Made by a program: the position numbers and the translations under genes
Origin: an uncultured bacterium
GTDB lineage: Bacteria > Cyanobacteriota > Vampirovibrionia > Gastranaerophilales > Gastranaerophilaceae
Length of the DNA: 43,259 bases
Assembly: GCA_900553845.1 (NCBI GenBank)
Contig: USEW01000002.1
Coordinates: 1 to 43,259 of the forward strand
Reading direction: 5' to 3'
In this document: piece after piece, positions 1 through 8,453 of the stretch
Layout of the letters: each line of letters starts with the position of its first letter
Numbering within the stretch: position 1 is the first letter of the stretch
Notes under the pieces: model-generated
Database searches by the model: none
What the model saw: only the letters and a program-made list of their open reading frames with translations
Told to the model about the DNA's origin: nothing

Positions 1-203
1 CGCTATTTTATTTATATTTATATATATTTTAATATTCCATTATTAAGTAAATGTTGATGCTGCTTTACAATTTTGACTATAGTTTTAGAAAATTTTTTTA
101 TTTAGTTATATATTAAATGTAAAGTATTGATTATTGTCTCTATATTACACCCCTAAACTATAAAAATTTTCTTTTAATTTGAATATGTGGTATTATTTAA
201 GTT

Positions 204-629
204 ATGAAAAAAAGTCAAATTAAAAATAACACACAACAACAAAAGCAAATAGTAAGCTATATAAAAAATAAGAAGCAAAAACGGGTTTATTATTCGTTTT
301 TAACATTTGTATTAATCGTTTGTATTGTTCAAATGGGCATAAGTGCATTTTTAAATATTTCAAAATTTATTTCAAATCAGGCAAAAATTAAAACAATGAA
401 AACTTATAAAGCAAAAGTTATAATGGAAAATAAAAAGTTAAAATGCGAATTTAAAGATTTTAATTCACTTAAATCAATGGAGGCAATAGCACGAAATAAC
501 CTTAAAATGGCAGGAAAAGATGAGGTGCTTGTTATTATAAATCAAAATCAAAATAAACTTGATAATAACGAAAATATAAAGAAAAAAACAAATAAAAGCC
601 TTTTAAAACCTCGAAATAAAGAAAGTTAA
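204..629 (+). CDS. FtsB/DivIC-like septum formation initiator protein
   Basis: A 141-aa single-pass membrane protein. A basic N-terminus precedes one hydrophobic segment at about residues 29-51, then a charged, coiled-coil-like stretch, then the pattern 'ARNNLKMAGKDEVLVI' (residues 96-111), which resembles the end of the FtsB/DivIC domain. Proteins of this family bridge early and late divisome proteins with FtsL and FtsQ/DivIB. The C-terminal 25 residues are Lys/Asn-rich and unconserved-looking. There is no Shine-Dalgarno; TATTAT at 191-196 sits 7 nt before the ATG, suggesting a leaderless start. The family call rests on architecture and the short C-terminal motif, so it is moderate. Confidence 0.6.
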   Translation: MKKSQIKNNTQQQKQIVSYIKNKKQKRVYYSFLTFVLIVCIVQMGISAFLNISKFISNQAKIKTMKTYKAKVIMENKKLKCEFKDFNSLKSMEAIARNNLKMAGKDEVLVIINQNQNKLDNNENIKKKTNKSLLKPRNKES

Positions 630-633
630 AAAT

Positions 634-906
634 TTAGGGTTTTAAATTTGTATTAATTTCAGGCTTTTCGTTAAAAGACATAACAAAGTGGCTATAACGT
701 TCCATACGAAGTTTTAACCAGTTTAACATAGTATCTGAGCCATAAACTTCAACAATACGGGTACGTTCAAAAGTTTTATAGGAATAATCATAGTCTTCTT
801 CAAGGTATGTTTGACACTTGCAGTTTAATTCTTCAATCATATCATAAAGCGTCTTTAACCAGGCAGCTTGGACTTTATTTTCCTTTACACGATATTCAAG
901 AATCAT
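634..906 (-). CDS. Small hypothetical protein (90 aa)
   Basis: I do not recognise this 90-aa protein. A longer open frame runs upstream to 1386, but that part is the antisense shadow of the next gene; the start at 906 is chosen because GGAG lies about 10 nt upstream and the protein composition becomes normal from there. It is a soluble, aromatic-rich protein with two cysteines near residues 29-31 and a Glu/Asp/Tyr cluster at 36-43. It converges with the FtsB-like gene with only a few bases between the stops. A 16-nt element (TTTACAAAACTTAACA on this strand) lies about 80 nt upstream and recurs before another small minus-strand gene ending at 15304. Confidence 0.65.
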   Translation of the reverse strand: MILEYRVKENKVQAAWLKTLYDMIEELNCKCQTYLEEDYDYSYKTFERTRIVEVYGSDTMLNWLKLRMERYSHFVMSFNEKPEINTNLKP

Positions 907-984
907 AATTGACCGTCTCCTTTTTTGATATATAACGACATAGTTAATAAAAACTTTAGAATTATTGAAATAATGTAATATTTT

Positions 985-1000
985 TGTTAAGTTTTGTAAA
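985..1000 (-). repeat. 16-nt intergenic element, copy 1 (HLR1-like)
   Basis: On the minus strand this reads TTTACAAAACTTAACA, about 80 nt upstream of the 90-aa gene starting at 906. An identical 16-mer is at 15593-15608, about 86 nt upstream of another small minus-strand gene. The form is two imperfect direct repeats, TTTACAAA and TTAACA, 10 nt apart, as in the cyanobacterial HLR1 site of the OmpR-family regulator RpaB. The identity is seen directly; the regulator is inference. Confidence 0.4.
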
Positions 1001-1081
1001 TAAAAAATACAATTATAGTAAATTTTAAATTTATGGATGTTTTTATTATAAATATAGTAATAAGTCAAAAAAGGAGAAAAT

Positions 1082-1930
1082 ATGCAGATATTGAGTAGAG
1101 TTAGCAATACAGGAATTGATAAAGGTCTTAAGATAGCTTCTGTCAATGTAGGAAACTCTATGAGCAAATTAGCAAAAGCAGAAGTATCTGATTCATATAC
1201 ATCTTCAAGTAGTAAAACAAATGGCAAAACATCCAAATTTAATATAGTTAAACATAATTTGATTAAATTTAAAACACCAAAAGATATACAACAAAAGGTA
1301 AATGATATATTTAAAGATGAAGGTGCGAAAAAAAGTGAATATAAATCACCTAAAGAACTTGCACAAGCAATATTGCATGCTGACAAAAGTATTAAAGAAA
1401 CACCATACTTTAAAAGTAAATTAGAAATGGTTAAAAATAAGATGTCATATGATCAGAAACAAGAATTTGTTAAAGAAGTATTGAATGAAGAGGAAAAGAT
1501 TAGCAAAGAATATAAAGAAAAATTAGAAATTAGAAAGCAAGAAGCTACAAAAACATTAGCTTGTAATCAATTAATATTTAAATTTAACTCAAATATTACT
1601 AAAATGAAACAAGAAAAAGATATTAATAAAAGAATGGAATTATTTCAACAAGCTGGAAATGCTGCTTTAAAGGCTCAAAAATTAAATCCTTCAATGAAGT
1701 TAAATCCTAAATCTGTAATATATTTATTCTATGAAATACTTCAACAAACTAGAGGTGGAGTATCAACTGCTTTTGGGTCATTTTTAAAATATGAATCTTT
1801 GATAAAAGATGAAGCTACAAGTCATTTTACTCAAAAACAGAAAACAACATTAGATAAAATTATTAATTGTATAACAGAAAAGCGAGAACAGGAACTTGAA
1901 GCAATAAATAATAGATTAAATAATCTATAA
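1082..1930 (+). CDS. Hypothetical protein, charged and helical (282 aa)
   Basis: Not recognised. The start is supported by GGAG 6 nt upstream of the ATG. The N-terminal 60 residues are Ser/Thr/Asn-rich and probably disordered; residues from about 100 onward are Lys/Glu-rich and predicted helical, with a heptad-like stretch around 125-165 and a more hydrophobic patch near 215-245 containing 'QQTRGGVSTAFGSFLKYE'. No signal peptide, membrane segment or known catalytic motif is visible. It is followed by a strong terminator and appears to be a single-gene unit. Composition is similar to the unknown HExxH protein at 32968-34398, but I see no alignable similarity between the two. Confidence 0.75.
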   Translation: MQILSRVSNTGIDKGLKIASVNVGNSMSKLAKAEVSDSYTSSSSKTNGKTSKFNIVKHNLIKFKTPKDIQQKVNDIFKDEGAKKSEYKSPKELAQAILHADKSIKETPYFKSKLEMVKNKMSYDQKQEFVKEVLNEEEKISKEYKEKLEIRKQEATKTLACNQLIFKFNSNITKMKQEKDINKRMELFQQAGNAALKAQKLNPSMKLNPKSVIYLFYEILQQTRGGVSTAFGSFLKYESLIKDEATSHFTQKQKTTLDKIINCITEKREQELEAINNRLNNL

Positions 1931-1959
1931 TATACTGGGTAAATAATAAACCCTTATAT

Positions 1960-1998
1960 ATAACACTTAGAGTTTTTTAATCTAAGTGTTATTTTTTT
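1960..1998 (+). terminator. Intrinsic terminator after the 282-aa gene
   Basis: A perfect 12-bp stem pairs 1960-1971 with 1981-1992 around a 9-nt loop and is followed by six more T residues. It closes the single-gene unit ending at 1930 and separates it from the kinase promoter that starts at 2026. Confidence 0.85.
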
Positions 1999-2025
1999 AA
2001 ATTTTGGTTACAAATTATTAACAAT

Positions 2026-2054
2026 TTGTCGAAAAACAAAATATAGACTAAACT
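2026..2054 (+). promoter_or_regulatory. Promoter of the kinase/regulator operon
   Basis: TTGTCG (2026-2031), 17 bp, TAAACT (2049-2054). The -10 ends 6 nt before the ATG at 2061 and no Shine-Dalgarno is present, so transcription probably starts at or next to the start codon. Just upstream lie GTTACAAA (2007-2014) and TTAACAAT (2018-2025), similar to the repeated HLR1-like element. Confidence 0.6.
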
Positions 2055-2060
2055 AAAAGT

Positions 2061-3719
2061 ATGGGTATGTTAAAATTATGTCCAAATGTTAATAATAAAG
2101 AAAAGAATATTGAGATTGTAATCGTTGATGATGACAAAATAGTTCTTGATGCATTAAAAACACTCTTTGAGATAGAGGGTATAAAAGATGCTGTGTTTTT
2201 TGATTCTTCAATGGAAGCATATAAATTTTTAAAAAACAAAAAAAATAAACCCAAAGTTGTTATTTCAGATTTTATAATGCCTCGATTAAATGGTATTGAG
2301 TTTTTAACAAAAGTTAAAGCACTATATGACGATATAAGTTTGATACTTTTAACTGGCTATGCTGATAAGGAAAATGCAATTAAGGCAATAAATGAACTTG
2401 GGATATATAAATATATTGAAAAACCCTGGGATAACGATAATTTAATATTAAATATTAAAAACGCTATTGAGAGAAGTGAACTTATTTCAAAATTAAAAAA
2501 TAAAGTTGCCCAACTTGATAAAGCTAATACAGAACTTGAAAAATATACCCGAAATCTTGAAACAGTAGTAAATGAAAAAACAAAAACATTAAATCAGGTA
2601 AATACAAAATTAAATGCCATATTTGATAACTGTGCCGATTCAATTGCATTAATAAATAAGTCAGGAAGAATTAGCCGTATAAATCAAGAATTTGAAGCAC
2701 TAAGTGGCTTATCAAAGAATATTATATTAAAGAAAAATATAAACGACCTTATTTGTTCAACAAAATTTAGCGTCAAGAAAAAAATTACTCACGCAATTGA
2801 AAATCAAGAAAAAAATGTAATTGTTCGTGACTATGAAGTAAAAAACAAAATAAATGACCATATAACTCCTCTTGAAATAAGCATTGCACCTATATTTATT
2901 GATGACGATTATGAGTATATACTTGTTATACGTGATATAACTGTGCAGAAGCAGATGGAGAAATTACGTGACGATTTTATAGCAACACTAACACATGATT
3001 TAAGAACACCATTGCTTGCTTCAATTCAAACTTTATCATATTTAATTGATGGGACATTGGGAGAAATAAATGAAAAACAGATGAAGTTCTTAACAGCAAT
3101 GAAATCAACAAATTGTGACATGTTAGGACTTGTTAATGCTCTGCTTGAAGTTTATCGTTATGAAGAGGGAAAACTTAATTTATACAAAGAAAACTTTCTA
3201 ATAAACGAATTTATCGAAAAAATAAACGAACAGCTTGAATCATTGTATATTACAAAAAATATACATCTAAAATTATATTTAAGCCAAACACAGGATAAGA
3301 AAGTTTACGCTGATAAAAACGAGCTTCGTCGGGTTATTGTCAATTTATGCGGCAATGCGGTTAAATTTTCGGATAATGACGGTGAAATCAAAATTACAAC
3401 AAGTGTTATAAACAAAAATGATTTAAGAATAACAATCGAAGACAAAGGCAAAGGCATAAACAAAGACGAACTGCCAAAGTTGTTTAATCGTTTTCAATCT
3501 CTCAATGAAAGCGGAAAAGAAAATATTAAAAATATAAATTCGACAGGTTTGGGACTTTATTTATCGAAAAAAATTATTGAAGCTCATAATGGTAAAATAT
3601 GGGTAGAAAGTTCAAAAGGGTATGGAAGTAAGTTTTCTATTTTATTAGTTAATTGTTTAAATGTTATAAATAGCGAGTATAAGTTGGAAGAGAAAAGAAG
3701 TGAGATAATAAAAATATGA
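2061..3719 (+). CDS. Hybrid REC-PAS-histidine kinase
   Basis: A cytosolic sensor kinase of 552 aa with no membrane segment. An N-terminal receiver domain (about 17-135) has the acidic pair at D23-D25, phosphoacceptor D70 and K121. A coiled coil (about 140-185) leads to a PAS domain (about 182-297), a HisKA domain with 'HDLRTP' and H312, and a HATPase_c domain with the N box around N428-N432, a G1 box near 461-466 and 'STGLGLYLSK' near 494. The input is therefore probably another kinase, or phosphate on its own receiver, rather than a transmembrane signal. The stop overlaps the next ATG as ATGA, so the partner regulator is translationally coupled. Confidence 0.9.
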   Translation: MGMLKLCPNVNNKEKNIEIVIVDDDKIVLDALKTLFEIEGIKDAVFFDSSMEAYKFLKNKKNKPKVVISDFIMPRLNGIEFLTKVKALYDDISLILLTGYADKENAIKAINELGIYKYIEKPWDNDNLILNIKNAIERSELISKLKNKVAQLDKANTELEKYTRNLETVVNEKTKTLNQVNTKLNAIFDNCADSIALINKSGRISRINQEFEALSGLSKNIILKKNINDLICSTKFSVKKKITHAIENQEKNVIVRDYEVKNKINDHITPLEISIAPIFIDDDYEYILVIRDITVQKQMEKLRDDFIATLTHDLRTPLLASIQTLSYLIDGTLGEINEKQMKFLTAMKSTNCDMLGLVNALLEVYRYEEGKLNLYKENFLINEFIEKINEQLESLYITKNIHLKLYLSQTQDKKVYADKNELRRVIVNLCGNAVKFSDNDGEIKITTSVINKNDLRITIEDKGKGINKDELPKLFNRFQSLNESGKENIKNINSTGLGLYLSKKIIEAHNGKIWVESSKGYGSKFSILLVNCLNVINSEYKLEEKRSEIIKI

Positions 3720-4405
3720 TAAAAGTGCTGCTGATTGAAGACCATCAAATGGTAAGAATGGGTTTGGAATTAATATTAGAAAAGGCAAGTGACATTAAGC
3801 TTATTGACGAAGCAGATAATGGAGTTGACGGAGTGAAATCTGCTTTTAAAAATTTGCCGGATGTTATCCTTATGGATATAGGTTTACCGCAAATGGATGG
3901 TATTGAGGCAACACGAAAAATAAAAGAAAGTAATATTGATTCAAAAATTCTTATTTTTACCTCACGTGATAGCGAGGATGACGTATTTAAAGCACTTGAA
4001 GCCGGAGCCGATGGATATATAATGAAAGGCGCAAATCAGGAGATGATAATTCAGGCCATAAAAGCCGTAAATGAAGGTGCAGCTTGGCTTGACCCCGGCA
4101 TAGCAAGGCTTGTATTATCAAATGTACAGAAACAGCAGCAAAATTCCCTTGAAGCAGCTGAAAATAGTTATAAAACAACAGGTCTTAACGGAAATGCCAT
4201 AAAAGCTAATGCATTTGGGTTGACTGAACGTGAACTTGAAGTTCTTTCACTTATTGTTGATGGGTTAAACAATATGGAAATAGCAAAAAAGCTTTTTATT
4301 ACACGTGCAACAGCAAAGGCACATGTGCATAGTATTTTGCAAAAATTATACGTAAAAGACAGAACAAAAGCAGCAGTATGCGCTATGAAAGAAGGTTTGG
4401 TTTAG
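3716..4405 (+). CDS. NarL/FixJ-family response regulator
   Basis: A 229-aa regulator. The receiver domain (1-120) carries E8/D9, phosphoacceptor D54, T82/S83 and K104. A linker of about 45 residues rich in Gln/Asn/Ala leads to a LuxR-type helix-turn-helix (about 168-229) with 'LTERELEVLSLIVDGLNNMEIAKKL'-like pattern, recognised from residues 169-193. It overlaps the upstream hybrid kinase by 4 nt (ATGA), so the two form a phosphorelay pair. DNA targets cannot be read from this window. Confidence 0.92.
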   Translation: MIKVLLIEDHQMVRMGLELILEKASDIKLIDEADNGVDGVKSAFKNLPDVILMDIGLPQMDGIEATRKIKESNIDSKILIFTSRDSEDDVFKALEAGADGYIMKGANQEMIIQAIKAVNEGAAWLDPGIARLVLSNVQKQQQNSLEAAENSYKTTGLNGNAIKANAFGLTERELEVLSLIVDGLNNMEIAKKLFITRATAKAHVHSILQKLYVKDRTKAAVCAMKEGLV

Positions 4406-4409
4406 CATT

Positions 4410-5603
4410 TTGTTGAAAATAAAAATAATACTTTTAATATTTTTTATTTTTTTCTTCCAGCTTAACTCTTATGCTGTTGTTATAAATACCAATAATTTGT
4501 TTATTGAAAAAATAAACGAGTTAAAAGATGCAGTAAGCGAAACAAAAGATATAAAAAATAATAAAAAAAATATTAAAGATCAAGAATTAAAAAAAGTTCA
4601 AAAAGAATATAAAAGATGCTTTCCTTGTTTCTGGAAGAAAAAGAAACTAACCGACCGTGATAAATTAAAAGCCCGAGGGGCAATAATAAGAAAAGAGTAT
4701 AAAGAAAGAGGAAAAATTATTACCCGAAGTGAAGCTTTTAAACTTGCACAGCTTGAAAACAAACAACCTATTACAACTGAAGAGTATCTTGTATTATCAA
4801 AAGATGTTCCTTCACATCAAAAAAAAGTAATAAAAGATGAAAATCGGGAAAAAACAAAAATTGAAGAAAAAATTATTAATCTACCAAATCCAAAATACGA
4901 ATTTGAAAAATACAACGAAGCTTTTGGCAAAGTGGAAGTTGATTTGGTTAAACTTAAAATTGATAAATATGTAAGATCAAAACCATTAATTTCAAGTGAT
5001 TATAAGCGCATAGTTTATTCAAAGGTATATTATTATGACACGTTAGACCAAAGTGCTTCCGAAATATTTTATATTGACCTTGATACAGGTTTATCGGCTA
5101 AAGAAAGTGTTTTAAAAGCAATTGAAAAAGATGCTAAAAGCATATATAAAAGTAATATGCAAAATGTTATAACCCAGCTTTTGTTTACCTTAACACCAAT
5201 TGATTTTAATTATAACAATTCAAAAGTTTTATTCAAAGAAAAAATCGCCCATGAAAAACAAGGATTGTGGCAAACAAATCTTTTTGTATACGATTTTAAC
5301 AATAATAAAGTAACAAAGTTGACAGCTTGTCGTGAAGCTGTTAAATATTTTTGGCTAACATATAAAAACCTTGAACTTGATGACTATAGATATGATATTT
5401 TTCCTCTTGGTTGGGACAGTAATGATGACAACCGGATTATTGTTTTTGCATACCTTTATTCAAAAGACAAAACGGCACCTTTTTTTCTTGGAATATGGAG
5501 TGTTGATTGTGAAAATAAGTTAACAAGACTTGTTTCTCTAAGCCCATCTGAACAAAGTATTAAGCTTAACGGATATACTTTAAAAAAACGGCTTTACTAT
5601 TAA
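4410..5603 (+). CDS. Secreted hypothetical protein
   Basis: Starts with TTG at 4410 (a second TTG follows at once); the first 20 residues form a typical signal peptide with likely cleavage after 'NSYA', so the protein is exported. The next part is very Lys/Glu-rich with a 'CFPCFW' motif near residue 70. The C-terminal half alternates short hydrophobic strands with polar turns ('NLFVYDFNNNKVTKLT', 'FLGIWSVDCENKLTRLV'), the look of beta-propeller/TolB-type repeats, but I cannot assign a family. It begins 4 nt after the response regulator and so is probably in the same operon, possibly as an envelope output of that two-component pair. Confidence 0.7.
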   Translation: MLKIKIILLIFFIFFFQLNSYAVVINTNNLFIEKINELKDAVSETKDIKNNKKNIKDQELKKVQKEYKRCFPCFWKKKKLTDRDKLKARGAIIRKEYKERGKIITRSEAFKLAQLENKQPITTEEYLVLSKDVPSHQKKVIKDENREKTKIEEKIINLPNPKYEFEKYNEAFGKVEVDLVKLKIDKYVRSKPLISSDYKRIVYSKVYYYDTLDQSASEIFYIDLDTGLSAKESVLKAIEKDAKSIYKSNMQNVITQLLFTLTPIDFNYNNSKVLFKEKIAHEKQGLWQTNLFVYDFNNNKVTKLTACREAVKYFWLTYKNLELDDYRYDIFPLGWDSNDDNRIIVFAYLYSKDKTAPFFLGIWSVDCENKLTRLVSLSPSEQSIKLNGYTLKKRLYY

Positions 5604-5607
5604 ATAT

Positions 5608-5637
5608 TTGAAGAAAATATAAAGTTTAGCTTATAAT
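5608..5637 (+). promoter_or_regulatory. Promoter of the GlcD-like oxidase gene
   Basis: TTGAAG (5608-5613), 18 bp, TATAAT (5632-5637). It begins immediately after the stop codon at 5603 and would give a leader of about 30 nt before the ATG at 5673; no clear Shine-Dalgarno is visible in that leader. Confidence 0.5.
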
Positions 5638-5672
5638 TAAACATAGAAAAACTAATAAAATTATGGAATATA

Positions 5673-7073
5673 ATGAAAACAAAAATACAAAATAATATAT
5701 ATAAAGAATTAATTAAAATCTTTGGAAAAGAAAATGTATTAATTAAGGAACATGAGCTTTATGCATATTCTCACGATTGTTCAAACATAAAAAGTGGGAA
5801 TATAAAAGAACCTGTCGCAGTTGTATTTCCAAATGATGTATATCAAATTCAAAAGCTTGTTTTGTTTGCTAATGAACAAAGTTTATCTCTTATTGCCAGA
5901 GCTGCAGGAACAAACCATGTTGGAAGCTGTGTATGTTTAAACGACAAAACGATTATTGTAAGTTTTATAAAAATGGACAGGATATTAAATATAAATCCTG
6001 TTAATCTTACTGTTCAGGCTGAACCTGGAGTTGTGGTTGAACAACTTCATAAAGAACTTGAAAAGTATGATTTATTTTTCCCTCCTGACCCTTCCAATCA
6101 AAAAGTATCATTACTTGGTGGAGCAATTGCACAAAGTGCTGGAGGACCGAGGGGGTTTAAGTATGGAACGGTCAAAGACTATGTTTTAAACCTTGAAGTT
6201 GTGCTTCCAAACGGGGATATAATTGAAACAGGGAAAAATTGCCACAAAAATGTTGAAGGTTATAATCTCACTCAGCTTTTTGTTGGAAGTGAAGGAACTT
6301 TAGGGATTATTACAAAAGCAACGTTGAGAGTTCTCCCAAAAAGCGAAGCTAAAAATGTTATACTTATATATTTTGAAACAATAGATGAAGCTGCTAATGC
6401 TGTATGCTCTATAATTTCACATCATATTGTACCTTCTGTGCTTGAACTTATGGATAATAATACTCTTCAGACAATTGAAAAATTTAAACCATCCGGCTTA
6501 AAAACACAGTATGAAGCGTGTTTATTGCTTGAAGTCGACGGGTTTAAATCAACAATAACTCAACAATGTGAAACAATTCAATCGTTATGTTATGAAAATA
6601 ATGCTAAAGAGGTAATAATTTCTCAAAATGAGCAGCAGTCAGAAAAAATATGGACAGCACGAAGAAGTTCTTTTGCTTGCTGCACTAAGCTTGCACCTAA
6701 TGTAATTGCAGATGATTATGTTGTATCACGCGAGTTTATACCATATGCTATAAGAACAATTCGGGATATTTGCTTGAAATATAAAATAATAGTATGTATT
6801 ATGGGGCATATAGGAGATGGAAATATTCACCCAAACTACGCTTTAGATCTTAATAATGAAGATGAAGTAAAAAGGTTTGGTGCTTGCCGTGAAGAAATTA
6901 TCGATGAAATAATAAAACTTAAAGGTTCAATAACAGGCGAACACGGTATTGGTTTTGAAAAATCTAAATATATTGAAAAATCAACAGCAAAAGCTAATAT
7001 AAATCTTATGAAGTCAATAAAAAATGTTATTGACCCAAAAAATATTATGAATCCCAATAAAATTTTTGAATAA
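5673..7073 (+). CDS. FAD-linked oxidase, GlcD/D-lactate dehydrogenase-like
   Basis: A 466-aa PCMH-type flavoprotein that in this family oxidises a 2-hydroxyacid such as glycolate or D-lactate to the 2-oxoacid. The FAD-binding half shows 'AEPGVVVEQLHKEL', 'FFPPDPSN', 'SAGGPRGFKYG' and 'VGSEGTLGIIT' (about 116-215). The C-terminal substrate half shows 'GHIGDGNIHPN' near residue 375, which supplies the conserved histidines, and 'GEHGIG' near 425, both typical of GlcD. Partners GlcE/GlcF are absent next door, so it may act alone as a D-lactate or D-2-hydroxyacid dehydrogenase; the exact substrate is uncertain. Confidence 0.88.
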   Translation: MKTKIQNNIYKELIKIFGKENVLIKEHELYAYSHDCSNIKSGNIKEPVAVVFPNDVYQIQKLVLFANEQSLSLIARAAGTNHVGSCVCLNDKTIIVSFIKMDRILNINPVNLTVQAEPGVVVEQLHKELEKYDLFFPPDPSNQKVSLLGGAIAQSAGGPRGFKYGTVKDYVLNLEVVLPNGDIIETGKNCHKNVEGYNLTQLFVGSEGTLGIITKATLRVLPKSEAKNVILIYFETIDEAANAVCSIISHHIVPSVLELMDNNTLQTIEKFKPSGLKTQYEACLLLEVDGFKSTITQQCETIQSLCYENNAKEVIISQNEQQSEKIWTARRSSFACCTKLAPNVIADDYVVSREFIPYAIRTIRDICLKYKIIVCIMGHIGDGNIHPNYALDLNNEDEVKRFGACREEIIDEIIKLKGSITGEHGIGFEKSKYIEKSTAKANINLMKSIKNVIDPKNIMNPNKIFE

Positions 7074-7182
7074 ACTTTCAAATTATAAATAAGATATCTA
7101 GACTGGTTAATTTATCTTTTAAAGTCCGAAATTATTATGCCGATATTATAAATATTAATATATTTAGGAGTAAAAGATAAAA

Positions 7183-7368
7183 ATGGCAAAAATAATTGAA
7201 AGCATAAATGAAAACGGGGGAAATCAACGACGAATTATTGAAATGTCAGCAGCTGATATAATAAGCATTGTTCAAGAGTATCAAAACTTAAAACTGCATA
7301 ATAAAAGTTATGAGGAAATAAAAAGAAAATTAGAAAGTATAAACCTTTATGTTGTTGAGGATGTGTAG
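7183..7368 (+). CDS. Small hypothetical protein (61 aa)
   Basis: A 61-aa soluble protein of unknown function. The ATG has AGGAG about 14 nt upstream, slightly distant but clear. The sequence is amphipathic and helical ('SAADIISIVQEYQNLKLHNKSYEEIKRKL'-like, residues 23-51) without cysteines or membrane segments. It stands alone between the flavin oxidase and the Min operon. It is judged real because of its ribosome site, normal composition and the absence of any overlapping gene. Confidence 0.55.
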   Translation: MAKIIESINENGGNQRRIIEMSAADIISIVQEYQNLKLHNKSYEEIKRKLESINLYVVEDV

Positions 7369-7471
7369 TTTAGTTTATGTATTTTCAATAACTATTTAAC
7401 TCAATAAACATATAAAAATATAAAGTCGAGTGCTATTTATATAAATAAGCTTAATATAACGTAATTTTTTA

Positions 7472-7500
7472 TTGTAAATTAAAATGTTTTAATATATTCT
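7472..7500 (+). promoter_or_regulatory. Promoter of the min operon
   Basis: TTGTAA (7472-7477), 17 bp, TATTCT (7495-7500). This gives a leader of about 34 nt before the minC ATG at 7541, which contains a G-rich stretch usable as a ribosome-binding site. Confidence 0.5.
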
Positions 7501-7540
7501 AAAATAATAGATACAAAATAATCTATTGGGGAAACGGGAT

Positions 7541-8332
7541 ATGTTAAATAAAGAAATAGAAATAGTGAACGATACCGAACTTGACATAAATCTATACGGC
7601 GTAAATTCTGCTAATTCAATAATTGCGCATATTTGTTCAAAACTGGAACAAGAGGAAAACAAATTTAAACGTATTAATTTAATATTACCGAATATTGATT
7701 TAAATATAAATCAGCTTGAAAGCATAAAGCTTATTATAGAATCAAATGATTGCATATTAAACCGTATAAATACAATGTCTGAAAAAACAAAGGACGCTGT
7801 TAACAATACAGGTATTATTGTAGGTAAAAAGGAAGCTCCGTCGGTTTCTTTGCAAGATTTTTATGATGAAAAAGACTATGAAGAATCTGCAATAAAGAAA
7901 CTTGAAGACATGCTTGTAGAATCTGATTTACAAGATGAGGCAAAATCCCGTCAGATTGTTACCAAGGATGATTTAGATATATTAAATATGCAAACAAAAT
8001 ATGTAAAGCAGACTTTAAGGTCTGGACAATATCTTAGCTTTGACGGCAATGTGATTATAATTGGTGATTGTCATGCAGGCAGCGAAGTTCAAGCTGCAGG
8101 TGATATAACAGTGTGGGGTAAACTTCTTGGCATTTGTCATGCTGGCAAAAACGGTAATAAAAAGGCACGTATAAGAGCTTTAAATCTAAATCCCATACAG
8201 ATACGAATAGCTGATTTATATACACGTAAGCCAGATGGAGCGAATATAAATTTAAAAGAAAAACGTAATATTTTATGTATTGAGGAAGCAATGGTAGTAG
8301 ACAATGAAATACGTATCGTAGATATGAATTGA
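7541..8332 (+). CDS. minC: Septum site-determining protein MinC
   Basis: MinC is the inhibitor that blocks FtsZ assembly away from midcell; MinD carries it to the membrane. The conserved C-terminal beta-helix domain is plain ('LRSGQYLSFDGNVIIIGDCHAGSEV', in the last 110 residues, then 'AAGDITVWGKLLGICHAG'), including the RSGQ-type MinD-binding segment. The N-terminal FtsZ-interacting domain is divergent. An in-frame TTG at 7526 would add five residues, but ATG at 7541 lies behind a G-rich ribosome site and is preferred (263 aa). It is first in a minC-minD-minE run with the usual cyanobacterial order. Confidence 0.9.
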   Translation: MLNKEIEIVNDTELDINLYGVNSANSIIAHICSKLEQEENKFKRINLILPNIDLNINQLESIKLIIESNDCILNRINTMSEKTKDAVNNTGIIVGKKEAPSVSLQDFYDEKDYEESAIKKLEDMLVESDLQDEAKSRQIVTKDDLDILNMQTKYVKQTLRSGQYLSFDGNVIIIGDCHAGSEVQAAGDITVWGKLLGICHAGKNGNKKARIRALNLNPIQIRIADLYTRKPDGANINLKEKRNILCIEEAMVVDNEIRIVDMN

Positions 8333-8453
8333 GAACAAAATAATAAGTTAAAGTCAATTCACATTGGTGGAAGAAAACAAAAGGAAGAAATGAAAACAAA
8401 AAATAAAAAATATGACATGACAGGCAAAACTGTCGGATAAAAAGGGGAAAGAA

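Noticed and set aside
907..1386. N-terminal extension of the minus-strand frame ending at 634
   Set aside because: The extension is antisense to the 282-aa gene and has low-complexity Leu/Phe-rich composition; a ribosome site and normal protein start at 906.
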